Below, piece after piece: positions 43,595-53,282 of a DNA stretch of 64,000 bases. Numbering within the stretch: the first letter of the stretch is position 1; each line of letters opens with the position of its first letter. The DNA is taken from NCBI RefSeq assembly GCF_017301615.1, contig NZ_CP059066.1:744001-808000 (forward strand), written 5' to 3'. The notes beneath the pieces were generated by a model. That model was not told the origin of the DNA and searched no databases. It saw nothing but the letters and a program-made list of their open reading frames with translations. Both the position numbers and the translations under genes were made by a program. This DNA is from Koleobacter methoxysyntrophicus. Lineage in GTDB: Bacteria > Bacillota > Thermosediminibacteria > Koleobacterales > Koleobacteraceae.

Positions 43595-44941
43595 TTATAT
43601 TATTTCTACCTTTATACCGGTGTAACCTTCAATTTCCAAAAAAAATTTCCCCAGAAGGTCCCTGCCGCTATGGTCAAAAGGCACAGAGGGTATAACAATA
43701 AGGTCAGGGGTAAAATCCACATCTTTTAGTGCATGGATGAAATCATCCACTACCAGAAGCCCGCCGCAGGATATAGTTCCGCCGAAAAAACGGTTTTCTA
43801 CAGGCTTTATGGCCAGATTATCGCCGTGAAATCCCTTTGAGATATATCTCTTTAACAGGGCCTTTATGATTCCCTCCCCTAAAATCGAGGTCATTATAAG
43901 GGGCCGGCGGGCTCTGTTCCTTTCTACAGCCTTTTTTATATATTCTCCGATAATAGGGTCGATATCTAAGGGAAAAACGATACCAGGTGCTTCTCCCCTT
44001 TCCTTTTTGATATATCTGTCTATAACCTCCCGGCCTCTCCTGACCTTAATATTAACGCTGCCGGCAGATTTTATTTTATTGAAGGCATCTAACCGTGTCA
44101 GTGGCCTAATACCATTTATATATTCTATTATATCCCCTTTAAATATTTCTGCATGCCAAGCAGGCGAGCCTCGTATAACCCCTTCTACTACAGGGGATAG
44201 GTCCTCTATAACCGCAGGCTCAAGCAGTATAGGAACATCCACCGAATTTTTAATAACACAAAGGGCATCGAGTATTTTATTATATACTGTAAAAAATCCA
44301 TTTTTCCCGGGGAATAAATGGGTGTATCCGGGTATATATACCTTGATGGTCCTTGAACCCACAGCAGCCAGAAACTTTATTGTTTCCACAGCATCAATAT
44401 ATTCTCCATCCTCTGCCTCTACTGCAACCAGACTGCCTTCAAAGGGGATATCGTGCAGGCCCATGTATTCTATACCTTCAATTACATGGTCTTCTTTTAA
44501 GCCGGGCATCAATCTGTGTCTGTTAAAGATATCGGAACTGTTCAAGGACAGGTTTATTCCTATGGGCTTAAGGTCCGCCAGCTTCATGACCGTTCCTTTA
44601 TCCAGCGAAAAACCGCTGGTAGTAATCTGAATCGGGGTACTAGGAAACCGCTTCCTGATATATTCCAGAACCTGTATTAAATCAGGATATGTAAAGGGCT
44701 CTCCCTCAATTATGCGGGTTGCCGATTCCCCGATAATTATCTTTCTATCAGGGGATAAAAATTCCGCCAGTTCCATTACATCCTCCGGTGAAAGCTTCGG
44801 AAGCATGAATACCTCCACTCCCGGCGGATTCCCTTTATGGCTGCAGAAGATACAGCAGCCGTTGCATTCGGATGTGAGGGGAAGGATATTAAATTCTGCA
44901 ACGGTTTTTAGTATCAGCCCTTTATAGGCAGTTTTCGGCAC
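43595..44941 (-). CDS. Radical SAM protein with PDZ and DUF512-like domain
   Basis: About 448 residues. The cluster motif CNGCCIFCSHKG near residue 26 is followed by radical SAM barrel sequence. Residues 240-300 form a PDZ domain (VVEGVIRGSPAWHAEIFKGDIIEYINGIRPLT), and the C-terminal part with GGTISCGGLLVVDDFIHAL is like DUF512. Related clostridial proteins carry PDZ at the N-terminus; here it is internal. GTG start after GGGAGGAT, overlapping the stop of the upstream TIGR01906 gene or nearly so. Substrate unknown. Confidence 0.75.
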   Translation of the reverse strand: MPKTAYKGLILKTVAEFNILPLTSECNGCCIFCSHKGNPPGVEVFMLPKLSPEDVMELAEFLSPDRKIIIGESATRIIEGEPFTYPDLIQVLEYIRKRFPSTPIQITTSGFSLDKGTVMKLADLKPIGINLSLNSSDIFNRHRLMPGLKEDHVIEGIEYMGLHDIPFEGSLVAVEAEDGEYIDAVETIKFLAAVGSRTIKVYIPGYTHLFPGKNGFFTVYNKILDALCVIKNSVDVPILLEPAVIEDLSPVVEGVIRGSPAWHAEIFKGDIIEYINGIRPLTRLDAFNKIKSAGSVNIKVRRGREVIDRYIKKERGEAPGIVFPLDIDPIIGEYIKKAVERNRARRPLIMTSILGEGIIKALLKRYISKGFHGDNLAIKPVENRFFGGTISCGGLLVVDDFIHALKDVDFTPDLIVIPSVPFDHSGRDLLGKFFLEIEGYTGIKVEII

Positions 44942-44947
44942 CGGGAT

Positions 44948-45655
44948 TTATCCTCCCTTCGGGAAATACCTTTTCGCAAAACCGGTAAACACTGCAATAA
45001 GGCTCAACTGAAGGAATGTCTTTTTCAGAACCCTAAAAGCCGTATCAAAGAAAAACCTTTCCGGAAACATCTTTATCAGGTTTTCAGTAGCAGGGTCCAA
45101 TAACCACAGATCGTTGTCGAAGAATATTAAATGGAAATACGTAAAGGATGTACTGAAATTCAACAATACTGTCGAAATAAATAAGATTAAAATCAAAAGT
45201 GCCGCTATGCATGACCTGAAAAGGGCTTTTGAAACTGTCGGGAGCGGATCAGGCCGTCCCGAAAAATACAGCCCTATTAGGAGTAAAACGGAAGCTGCAA
45301 ATGAAAACCCTTTTAGAACAAATCCTTTCTTAAATAGCTCCCTCACATCTTCTAAATGGGCCAGTTCCCTTTCACCGAAGATATCTACACGTTTACTTTT
45401 TATTGTTACTTCAGACTGAGGGGTAACCCTTTCCCCTTTTAAATATTCAAGAAGGTTTTGAACAGCAGTCATAAGGTCACCGTCATGGACCTCCATTTTC
45501 CTCTGTATATCGTATTTTTCAAACTCGCTTATGTAAAACCGAACATCAAAAACCGTTTGTTCCAGATTGAAAAGCAGGAGTGTTAAAGGAAGAAAAAAGG
45601 ATAGGATAACCCAACAGACCGTTGTTAATATAATCCTTTTCTTATCACTGTTCAA
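44948..45655 (-). CDS. TIGR01906 family integral membrane protein
   Basis: About 235 residues with hydrophobic helices near 8-30, 115-135, 145-170 and 205-225. FHLIFFDNDLWLLDPATENL and IKMFPERFFFDTAF are the conserved hallmark of TIGR01906 proteins. An extracellular loop lies between residues 35 and 110. TTG start with GGGGGGCGA upstream. It is immediately upstream of the radical SAM-PDZ gene, so they are probably co-transcribed. Function unknown. Confidence 0.75.
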   Translation of the reverse strand: MNSDKKRIILTTVCWVILSFFLPLTLLLFNLEQTVFDVRFYISEFEKYDIQRKMEVHDGDLMTAVQNLLEYLKGERVTPQSEVTIKSKRVDIFGERELAHLEDVRELFKKGFVLKGFSFAASVLLLIGLYFSGRPDPLPTVSKALFRSCIAALLILILFISTVLLNFSTSFTYFHLIFFDNDLWLLDPATENLIKMFPERFFFDTAFRVLKKTFLQLSLIAVFTGFAKRYFPKGG

Positions 45656-45793
45656 GTTATCGCCCCCCTTTTTATCCTTTTACGTCTCATAAGCATATTT
45701 TAAAGGCAAAACAGACAAAAAGAATACACATTAATTTGATATAGATTATTGCATTTTATGGTAAATATTATGTCCCCTAGATAATATTCTGAC

Positions 45794-45900
45794 ATATCCA
45801 CAATATCCACAGAGTTATCCACAGGTGGAAACCCCTGTCCCTAGCCTTGTCCCTATTTTTATTCCCATTATCCACATAGTTCTTATCCCCATTATCCACA
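45794..45900 (+). other. Cluster of six DnaA-box-like 9-mers
   Basis: TTATCCACA occurs perfectly at 45815, 45868 and 45892; one-mismatch versions lie at 45794 and 45803 (ATATCCACA) and 45883 (TTATCCCCA). All six are on the top strand in 107 bases, in the only gap between tsaD and the TIGR01906 gene. No dnaA, dnaN or oriC-type AT-rich unwinding region is nearby, so a DnaA-titrating or transcription-controlling cluster is more likely than an origin. Confidence 0.7.
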
Positions 45901-45950
45901 TCGGGGAGTTACCATAACACCTTCAGACTAACATTTATCGGTAATATATC

Positions 45951-46970
45951 TTACAGCCCGAGATTTGCAACGGCATTCAAGCTGAGGGCCGAACGTTCCC
46001 CTTTTACATAATGGAAATATGCACAGGAGGCAATCATTGCTGCATTATCCGTGCATAAAACAGGGCTGGGATACCTTACCTTTAGGTCCATCCTATCTGC
46101 TCTTTCCATTAACAGCCCCCTTAAGCGGCTGTTAGCCGCAACTCCACCTGCAAGCACTATTGTGCCGGCATTCTTCCTTTCTGCAGCCCTTAGGGTCTTT
46201 TCCACAAGGACCTCTACCACGGCCTCCTGGAAGCTGGCAGCCACATCGGCCGTATTTACCTCCCGGCCCTTCTGCTTCATGCTGTTTATGAGATTAAGGA
46301 CAGCGGTCTTCACCCCGCTGAAACTGAAATCCAGGGAATCGGGCTCAAGATAAGCCCTCGGGAAGGCATAGGCCTCCGGATTCCCTTCAGCCGCCAGTTT
46401 GTCGATGACAGGCCCTCCGGGATAACCTAAGCCTAAAACCCTTGCCGTTTTATCGAAGGCCTCCCCTGCGGCATCATCCCTTGTAATACCTAAAATCTCG
46501 TATTCTCCATAGTCCTTCATGTAAACCAGATGGGTGTGCCCTCCAGAAACAATTAGACACACAAAGGGCGGGGCAAGTTCGGGGTCTTCAAGGAAATTGG
46601 CATATATATGGCCCTCTATATGATTTACTCCGATAAGAGGGATATTCCGGCCGTAGGCTACAGCCTTGGCGGTAGAAAGCCCCACCAGCAGCGCCCCTAC
46701 AAGCCCCGGCCCATAGGTTACACCTATCGAATTTATATCATTAAGGGTTACACCCGCCGTATCTAACGCTTCCTGAATTATTGGTATAATATTTTCAATA
46801 TGCTTCCTTGAAGCTATTTCGGGCACAACCCCGCCGTACTTCTTGTGCAGTTCCACCTGGGATGAGATTACATTGGACAGTATCTTTTTCCCGCCGTCCA
46901 GCACCGCAGCCGATGTTTCATCACATGATGTCTCTATACCCAGTGTTAAATGTGTAAACCTGTTTGCCAC
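45951..46970 (-). CDS. tsaD: tRNA threonylcarbamoyltransferase TsaD
   Basis: About 339 residues: [13 protein letters not shown] at the start, [20 protein letters not shown] with the metal-binding histidines, [27 protein letters not shown], and [11 protein letters not shown]. It transfers threonylcarbamoyl from TC-AMP to A37 of ANN-decoding tRNAs. The GTG at 46970 has GAAGGAGG seven bases upstream. The TC-AMP synthase (Sua5) is encoded at 59129 in this window, but TsaB and TsaE are not. Confidence 0.97.
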   Translation of the reverse strand: MANRFTHLTLGIETSCDETSAAVLDGGKKILSNVISSQVELHKKYGGVVPEIASRKHIENIIPIIQEALDTAGVTLNDINSIGVTYGPGLVGALLVGLSTAKAVAYGRNIPLIGVNHIEGHIYANFLEDPELAPPFVCLIVSGGHTHLVYMKDYGEYEILGITRDDAAGEAFDKTARVLGLGYPGGPVIDKLAAEGNPEAYAFPRAYLEPDSLDFSFSGVKTAVLNLINSMKQKGREVNTADVAASFQEAVVEVLVEKTLRAAERKNAGTIVLAGGVAANSRLRGLLMERADRMDLKVRYPSPVLCTDNAAMIASCAYFHYVKGERSALSLNAVANLGL

Positions 46971-47257
46971 CCGTAATCCTCCTTCATTTTTATAATAGGC
47001 TGTTGTATATTTCTATTTTTCTTTTATAATATCATAAACCTGGTTTTATTTAAATTGTTTTGTCCAATACCACACCCGGAAGGATATCTGATGTATTTTA
47101 AAAAAGGGAAAAAAGCAACAAAGAGAGAAAAAATAATAGGCTTAATGAAACATTTTTATTAGATTTTTCGTCTATTTTATGGTAAGAACCTTTCAATTCA
47201 ACCTTTGTGAAACTGAGAGGTGTAAGAAAAACTTTAACCTACAAGGAGGAACCAAAA

Positions 47258-48346
47258 ATGAATTATTTTAAATTCATAGGGATAGTTTTAGTTACAATTT
47301 TTACCCTTACCCTTATACAGGGAAATGTCTTTTCGAGTGAGAATGGGGAATCTCCAAAGGAGTATATAAACCTGTTAATACAGCTCGGGGATAATATCGA
47401 AGAAGAAGGATATAAAACCTACTACCTGGGGAGTACAGATGCCTTTTTAAATGATAATAAATTAAACCTCAATATAGAACCTTTTATTTATAGATGGACT
47501 ACCTATATCCCCATCAGAGACATCTCCAGCGTATTCGGCTTTCCAATTGATTATGATGAAAAAGATGACCTGCTCCTGATAAGCCAGGGTGATCATTTAT
47601 TGATTTTGAGCAAAACCGGCGGTATAAAGCACTATGGAAATAGAATAGAACCGGTTAATGAAAGTTATATAGTAAGACGGGACAGGGCATATATTCCCTT
47701 AAGATTAGTGTGTGAAGGGCATGACTTTGACGTTACTTATATCGGTGAAAAAAATCAAGTTGTAATAAGGGGATATAAAATTAAAGGAACTTTGAACAAA
47801 CCCGCTTTCCCTTCAGATGCCCTTGAAGTCATAGAAGCCGTTAATAATACATACAGAATGGAACGGTATGAATTTTCCGCAAAGCTGAAAGACCCTCAGG
47901 GGAAAGAAGAAAATCTGACGGGCATTCGTAATAAGACAGCCCTTGATGAGGGTTATGAGGTGGAAAACAGGGTAATGGTAGAAGGGAGGGTCTTTGTGAC
48001 CCGTGAAAAATTCTCTAATAACGGCAGGAGTGCATCAGCATTTGAAATAAAAAACGGGTTAAAAGAATATATAAACCTTTTGCCCTATGGAGGATATCAC
48101 CCATATATGGCATTAACGGATATTAATTTCCAAGGATTAAGTAAATATTCTATAGAAGGCGTAAAACTACTCGACCAGAAGGACTCTATAAAGACATATG
48201 AAATTAAATGGAAGGAAGGCAGTTATAAAAAGTGGAAAGACCAGAGCTTAATTTGTACTATTGATATAGATAAAAAACTGCTCCTTTTATACAAAGTCAT
48301 GGATAGGTCGGGGGAATTATTAAAAGAAATAGAATTTAAATATTAA
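47258..48346 (+). CDS. Secreted stalk-domain (copper amine oxidase N-like) protein
   Basis: About 362 residues from ATG 47258, after AAGGAGG. A signal peptide (about 1-27) leads to a stalk domain: YIPIRDISSVFGFPIDYDEKD and YIPLRLVCEGHDFDVTYIGE with beta strands between, as in copper-amine-oxidase N-like surface proteins of Firmicutes. The C-terminal 200 residues are beta-rich and I cannot assign them. Probably cell-wall associated. It does not contain the amine oxidase catalytic domain. Confidence 0.75.
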   Translation: MNYFKFIGIVLVTIFTLTLIQGNVFSSENGESPKEYINLLIQLGDNIEEEGYKTYYLGSTDAFLNDNKLNLNIEPFIYRWTTYIPIRDISSVFGFPIDYDEKDDLLLISQGDHLLILSKTGGIKHYGNRIEPVNESYIVRRDRAYIPLRLVCEGHDFDVTYIGEKNQVVIRGYKIKGTLNKPAFPSDALEVIEAVNNTYRMERYEFSAKLKDPQGKEENLTGIRNKTALDEGYEVENRVMVEGRVFVTREKFSNNGRSASAFEIKNGLKEYINLLPYGGYHPYMALTDINFQGLSKYSIEGVKLLDQKDSIKTYEIKWKEGSYKKWKDQSLICTIDIDKKLLLLYKVMDRSGELLKEIEFKY

Positions 48347-48363
48347 CAAAAAATGGGAAAACC

Positions 48364-49104
48364 TTAATAAGCATACAATTTTCCATAAGGCCTTTTGTTA
48401 TAAGCATAAAGTTTTGTAAAAGTTTTTGAGATAACTTTTTTAAGGTCTATCCCCATAACATCACAATAATCTGAAAGGTGTTTTTTCAAAACTTTCATAT
48501 CACTTTCAGCAAGGGCTTCCGATTTTATCCCTTTACCTAGTTTATACGGGGCCACATCGCCTCTAATATACATTACTCCTCCGTGCATACCTGTTCCACA
48601 ATAGCTACCCACTATTTCTTCGTCAGCAGATACATCCAAACCAAGGACTATATTGATTCCTCCTGCCATGTACTCACCCAAAAAATCTCCTACCCTGCCA
48701 CCTATTATTATAACCGGTATTTTATCCTGATACTGTTTTAGATGGATACCAACACGATATCCTGCATAAGACTTTATATATATCTTGCCCCCACGCATGG
48801 AATATCCCACAGTATCCCCTGCATGACCGTGAACAACTAGGATGCCGTCATTCATTGTGTTCCCTACAGCATCCTGAGCATTGCCTTTTACTGTTATATT
48901 TACTCCATCCGAAAAAGCAGCAAGGTCATTTCCCGGAGTCCCTTCAATAACTATGTTCGGCTTACCGTGAATTCCACTTCCAATATATCTCTGTCCGCTT
49001 ACCCTTTTCACTCGGAATTCTCGTACGCCTTTTTCATGATATTTTTTTATCATGTTGTTTAAGTCTTTATAATGAAGCCCATAAGCATCTATTGTTTTTA
49101 CCAT
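48364..49104 (-). CDS. Glutamate synthase GXGXG-domain subunit (split GltB3 type)
   Basis: About 246 residues with the right-handed beta-helix pattern of glutamate synthase alpha C-terminal domains: GHAGDTVGYSMRGGKIYIKSYAGYRVGIH, IIGGRVGDFLGEYMAGGINIVLG and GTGMHGGVMYIRG. In fused GltB it follows the FMN domain; here it is separate, third in the operon. It braces the ammonia tunnel. AGTG leader precedes the ATG. Confidence 0.88.
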   Translation of the reverse strand: MVKTIDAYGLHYKDLNNMIKKYHEKGVREFRVKRVSGQRYIGSGIHGKPNIVIEGTPGNDLAAFSDGVNITVKGNAQDAVGNTMNDGILVVHGHAGDTVGYSMRGGKIYIKSYAGYRVGIHLKQYQDKIPVIIIGGRVGDFLGEYMAGGINIVLGLDVSADEEIVGSYCGTGMHGGVMYIRGDVAPYKLGKGIKSEALAESDMKVLKKHLSDYCDVMGIDLKKVISKTFTKLYAYNKRPYGKLYAY

Positions 49105-49125
49105 TTTTTCACTCCTCCGCTACAG

Positions 49126-50631
49126 CTATTCACCTGCATGGGATATTCCCAGAATTTTTAATTCAACTTGATTAAGACTAATACCCCGAAGCATCAGACG
49201 ATTGCCTTTCAAACTTTCTATGGCATTTATGCCCATTCCCCCGAGCATTTCTTTTATTTCAACGGCCCATGCCCTGAGCAGGTTTACAAGTCTGTGCGCA
49301 GCTTCATCCGGGTCTAATCGTTTGACAAGTTCAGGATTTTGTGTAGTTATTCCCCAGTTGCATTTTCCCGTATAACATTTCTGGCACATATGGCAGCCCA
49401 TGGCAATTAAAGCCGCTGTGGCAATAGATACTGCATCCGCGCCAAGTGCTATAGCTTTTATCACATCACTGCTGTTCCTGATTCCACCTGAAGCTACAAT
49501 TGATACCTCATTTCTTATCCCTTCATCTTTTAGCCTGTCATCAACAGCTGCAATAGCCAACTCTATAGGTATCCCCACATTGTCACGTATTCGTGTGGGT
49601 GCTGCACCTGTACCAGCGCGGAATCCATCTATAACGATAATATCAGCTCCTGCACGAGCTATTCCTGAAGCAATTGCTGCCACATTGTGTACTGCAGCTA
49701 TCTTCACAAGAACGGGTTTTTTATAGTCCGTTGTCTCTTTTATTGCATATATTAACTGCCGCAAGTCTTCAATCGAATATATATCGTGATGAGGAGCCGG
49801 TGAAATTGCATCTGACCCAACGGGAATCATTCTTGTTTTCGAGACTTCATCACCAACTTTTTCCCCAGGAAGATGACCTCCAATCCCCGGTTTGGCCCCT
49901 TGGCCTATTTTTATTTCCACTGCTGCGGAATGATCAAGATATTCCTGATTCACCCCAAATCTCCCTGAGGCCACCTGAACTATCGTGTTACCGGCAAAAT
50001 CATAAAAATCCCTATGCAGCCCACCTTCACCTGTGTTAAAATAAGTTCCTGCTTCCTTTGCTGCTATTGCCAGTGCTTTAAAAGCATTATAACTTATTGA
50101 CCCAAAAGACATTCCGCCAAACATCACAGGAATCTCCAGTTCTAACTGTGGTGGCATATGACTGATGAGGTTTCCCTTATTATCGACCTCTAACCTCCTG
50201 GGTTTTTTACCCAAAAATGTTTTCAGTTCCATTGGTTCCCTTAATGGGTCTATAGAAGGATTTGTAACCTGACTGGCATTCAAAACCATTTTATCCCAGT
50301 ATATAGGAAATTTTTTGTCATTTCCCATTCCAGTAAGAAGAACCCCTCCAGTTTCAGCCTGTTTATATATTTCATTTATGGACGTACCGTTCCAGTATTC
50401 ACGCTGTCGAAATTCCAAAGGATGCTTCTTAACAATAAGGGCATTTTTCGGGCACTTTACTACACAATATTGACAGTTTACACATCTTTTATCATTAGAA
50501 ACCACGCGTTGTAGTTTTTCATCATAAAAATTTACCTCAAATGAACAAAGTTTTATACAAAGACCGCAGTTATTACACCGTTCTCGGTCGCGAATGACGA
50601 TAAACTCTGGTGCTAAAAAACTTAAACTCAT
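49126..50631 (-). CDS. Glutamate synthase FMN subunit with N-terminal ferredoxin domain (GltB2 type)
   Basis: About 501 residues. The N-terminus has CNNCGLCIKLC and CVNCQYCVVKCP, two 4Fe-4S clusters. The body is the FMN/glutamate synthase barrel: EIPVMFGGMSFGSISYNAFKAL, GEGGLHRDFYD, GQGAKPGIGGHLPGEKV, RAGADIIVIDGFRAGTGAAPT and a cysteine cluster CHMCQKCYTGKCNWG for the 3Fe-4S centre. Archaeal-type enzymes have this layout. It overlaps the amidotransferase gene by four bases. Confidence 0.92.
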   Translation of the reverse strand: MSLSFLAPEFIVIRDRERCNNCGLCIKLCSFEVNFYDEKLQRVVSNDKRCVNCQYCVVKCPKNALIVKKHPLEFRQREYWNGTSINEIYKQAETGGVLLTGMGNDKKFPIYWDKMVLNASQVTNPSIDPLREPMELKTFLGKKPRRLEVDNKGNLISHMPPQLELEIPVMFGGMSFGSISYNAFKALAIAAKEAGTYFNTGEGGLHRDFYDFAGNTIVQVASGRFGVNQEYLDHSAAVEIKIGQGAKPGIGGHLPGEKVGDEVSKTRMIPVGSDAISPAPHHDIYSIEDLRQLIYAIKETTDYKKPVLVKIAAVHNVAAIASGIARAGADIIVIDGFRAGTGAAPTRIRDNVGIPIELAIAAVDDRLKDEGIRNEVSIVASGGIRNSSDVIKAIALGADAVSIATAALIAMGCHMCQKCYTGKCNWGITTQNPELVKRLDPDEAAHRLVNLLRAWAVEIKEMLGGMGINAIESLKGNRLMLRGISLNQVELKILGISHAGE

Positions 50632-51761
50632 GCAGTAACCTCCCTGATATAGTTATGTTCAATATATGTGGATACTGTTTTACCAAGTAACCCTATTACA
50701 GGTTCTCCTCCTCTAGGATGCCATACCTTTTGGGGGTTTTCACAAACCGCTCTTATGGCTGATTCCTCACTTGCAATAAATATCATATCTCCTTTTTCCG
50801 CAACAACTAACGGCCTTAACTTAATCCGGTCATTCAGTGCGATTAAACCTGTACCTGTAGAAATTATGACTGAGAAAGGCCCGTTCATTAAACCCAATCC
50901 ATACACTGCCCTCAGTGATTTATAGAGCCTCTTCTGCTCTCTAGGCATCCGGTTTATCTCATCCCACATCGGCGGCGCCAGAATTTTACATACAATCTCA
51001 ATTGGAAGCTTATGTTTCCTGTAATACAAGTCAAATAAATATGCCACAACTTCTGTGTCAGTTTGAAGGCTGCATTCATAGCCGTTTTGTCTTAAATATT
51101 CACGATTGCTGCCATATGATGAAAGTTCGCCATTATGAACTACCGAATAACCCAATAAGTTAAAAGGATGTGCTCCACCCCACCAACCGGGTGTGTTTGT
51201 AGGAAAACGCCCATGAGCAGTCCAGATATAACCATAGATGTTTTCAAGTTTATAGAACTCCCCAATATCTTCGGGATATCCTACTGCTTTAAATACTCCC
51301 ATGTTTTTACCGCTTGATACAACAAAGGCCCCATCAATTCCATTGTTTACTTTGAAAACAAACTTTACTGTAAAATCATCCTCGTTAAACCCGCTTTGAT
51401 AAAGTTCATCGATTTTAGGTTTGGCAAAATACCTCATAATTATAGGAGAATCTTTAATTGCAGAAACCTTTCGTGTTGGAATTGCTTCTACGAGTTCAAT
51501 ATCATAATATTTTTTTAATAACTCCTCAGTCTCCCTCTGGGCAACTTTGCTGTCATAAAACAGATGAAACGCAAAACTGTCTTTATGGTCAGGATATATT
51601 CCATATGCGGCAAACCCTCCACCCAGGCCGTTTGAACGCTCATGCATTACTGAAATTGAATCTATAATCATTTCCCCTGAAAATCTCTTCCCTTTTTTAT
51701 CCATTATTCCGCTAATTGCACAACCTGCTGGTATTCTTATTTGCCCCTCTTTTTTTAACAT
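50628..51761 (-). CDS. Glutamate synthase glutaminase subunit (GltB1 type)
   Basis: About 377 residues of class II glutamine amidotransferase. CAISGIMDKKGKRFS carries the nucleophilic Cys after a 13-residue propeptide; GRFPTNTPGWWGGAHPFNLLGYSVVHNGELSSYG gives the N and G residues of the active site (cut in two parts at positions 176-210). It would release ammonia for the FMN subunit. First in the operon, with AAAGGGGG before the ATG and a palindromic operator candidate 66 bases upstream. Confidence 0.88.
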   Translation of the reverse strand: MLKKEGQIRIPAGCAISGIMDKKGKRFSGEMIIDSISVMHERSNGLGGGFAAYGIYPDHKDSFAFHLFYDSKVAQRETEELLKKYYDIELVEAIPTRKVSAIKDSPIIMRYFAKPKIDELYQSGFNEDDFTVKFVFKVNNGIDGAFVVSSGKNMGVFKAVGYPEDIGEFYKLENIYGYIWTAHGRFPTNTPGWWGGAHPFNLLGYSVVHNGELSSYGSNREYLRQNGYECSLQTDTEVVAYLFDLYYRKHKLPIEIVCKILAPPMWDEINRMPREQKRLYKSLRAVYGLGLMNGPFSVIISTGTGLIALNDRIKLRPLVVAEKGDMIFIASEESAIRAVCENPQKVWHPRGGEPVIGLLGKTVSTYIEHNYIREVTA

Positions 51762-51826
51762 GGTTAAGCCCCCTTTTTAAAATTTTCGGTTCTTATTGTA
51801 TGTATGTATTTTTGTGTATTTGTATT

Positions 51827-51838
51827 ATTGTATACAAT
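51827..51838. promoter_or_regulatory. Palindrome ATTGTATACAAT upstream of glutamate synthase
   Basis: A perfect 12-bp palindrome lies 66 bases upstream of the first glutamate synthase gene, with further TTGTAT half-sites around it. GntR-type repressors use operators like this, but no regulator is adjacent, so the assignment is only by form. Confidence 0.4.
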
Positions 51839-52116
51839 TGTCTTTTTAATAAATTATACTCTCATATTATTTTTTTGTCAATCAGTCAGGCGATATGATT
51901 AAAATTTAAATATGGTTGCCCGCCGGACCAGAGAGTGTAAAAACAGCAATATAGGTTAGAAAATGGCAGTACAGAAGTGAGCCGTACATTTAATAATGTT
52001 TCACAAGAGAACAAGCGGCTTTCTCAAAAAAAATAAGCAGCTAAAGAAACTGCCGTAAGAAAAAGAACTTTTTATAAAAGTTTTAAAAAATCGCGAGATA
52101 AGATTATGCTAGTGCA
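51839..52116. other. Non-coding gap with decayed coding-like sequence
   Basis: Between glutamate synthase and threonine synthase nothing is firmly recognisable. A stretch near 52000-52110 reads in-frame as charged residues (ENKRLSQK, later KRTFYKSFKKSRDK) broken by a stop, perhaps an old gene tail. Confidence 0.3.
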
Positions 52117-53109
52117 CTACTTTTTTAACCCCGTTCCCGTAAGAGGGGCTACCTTAACCATGTTTTCAGCAATGGAGTTTTCTTTACAGTACTTAACTGC
52201 ACCTGCTATTACAGCTGCCGCCGTTTGTTCAACGTAGATTCCCATCCTCCCTAGTAACTTATAGAACTCGTTTATTTCATCTTCCGTAACTTTAACCATA
52301 TCCCCCTCACTTTCCTTTACTGCATCTATTATTTCATCAATCCTTGCCGGTTTTTTTACCGCTATCCCTTCAGCCAGGGTACTTCTCACTTCCATATCTT
52401 CTTTCCCATAGAATTTATTGTATACAGGACAGCAGTTTCCGCTCTGGATTCCGATGATACGGGGAAGTTTCCCGATTTCCGAAAACCCTAAGTAGATTCC
52501 CAAAAGCATCGTACCGTTTCCGACAGGTGAAAATATAAAATCGGGTACACCTATTTGTTCATATATCTCGTATGCGATGGTTTTTGTCCCCTCAAAAAAC
52601 AAAGGGTTATAAACGTGGGAGGCATAGTAAATATTTCGAGCAGCTTCTAAAACCCGGTTAGCGGTATCATCTCTTGTCCCGGGAATTCTTATTACTCTGG
52701 CTCCATATGCCTTGATCTGTTTTATCTTCCCTTCCGAAGTATTCTCCGGGATATAAATATTGCATTTAATTTTTGCTGCTGCACAATAGGCAGCTATAGA
52801 AGCCCCCGCATTCCCGGATGAATCTTCGACTATTTCAGTGATCCCGAGTTGTTTCAGGGCATTTATTAAAACCAGTGCCCCTCTGTCTTTAAATGAACCC
52901 GTAGGCATCAAATAATCGAACTTTAGATGTAATTTTACACCCTCTATTTCCTTCATTATGATGGGTGTTCTGACTTCTCCTAAAGATATCTCTATATCTA
53001 CTTTCTCTTCATTGCCTTTTTTAAGCCGGAACAGCCCTCCGCACTCACATTTGTAATCAAGACCATTTAGCGGATATTCCTTTTTACACTTCAGACAATA
53101 AAACTTCAT
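52117..53109 (-). CDS. thrC: Threonine synthase-like PLP enzyme
   Basis: About 330 residues with an N-terminal zinc-ribbon-like part (CLKCKKEYPLNGLDYKCECGG), the PLP lysine in PTGSFKDRGA, SSGNAGASIAAY as the phosphate-binding Asn/Gly loop and PVGNGTMLLGIYLGF near the cofactor. It matches threonine synthase family enzymes, with a possible threonine dehydratase or other role. GGGAGAGA precedes the ATG. Confidence 0.78.
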   Translation of the reverse strand: MKFYCLKCKKEYPLNGLDYKCECGGLFRLKKGNEEKVDIEISLGEVRTPIIMKEIEGVKLHLKFDYLMPTGSFKDRGALVLINALKQLGITEIVEDSSGNAGASIAAYCAAAKIKCNIYIPENTSEGKIKQIKAYGARVIRIPGTRDDTANRVLEAARNIYYASHVYNPLFFEGTKTIAYEIYEQIGVPDFIFSPVGNGTMLLGIYLGFSEIGKLPRIIGIQSGNCCPVYNKFYGKEDMEVRSTLAEGIAVKKPARIDEIIDAVKESEGDMVKVTEDEINEFYKLLGRMGIYVEQTAAAVIAGAVKYCKENSIAENMVKVAPLTGTGLKK

Positions 53110-53282
53110 ACTATCTCTCCCTCTTTAATTTTAAATGAATCCAGATTTAAAAATAAAAGCCGCCCTTTCTTTGTTCCTGGTTAATAATACCATATAAGGG
53201 TGGCTTATCAAACTACTTCTAAGAACCCTTCTATTTTGGGAAGGTTTCTATATTTTTTATATGCTTATAAGCTCACAGACCT

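Noticed and set aside
43595-44941. Radical SAM-PDZ protein as a RiPP maturase with nearby precursor
   Set aside because: No short peptide gene with a ribosome site and leader was found on either side.
45794-45900. Origin of replication
   Set aside because: DnaA boxes are present, but no dnaA, dnaN or rpmH neighbours and no clear AT-rich unwinding region; recorded as a DnaA-box cluster.
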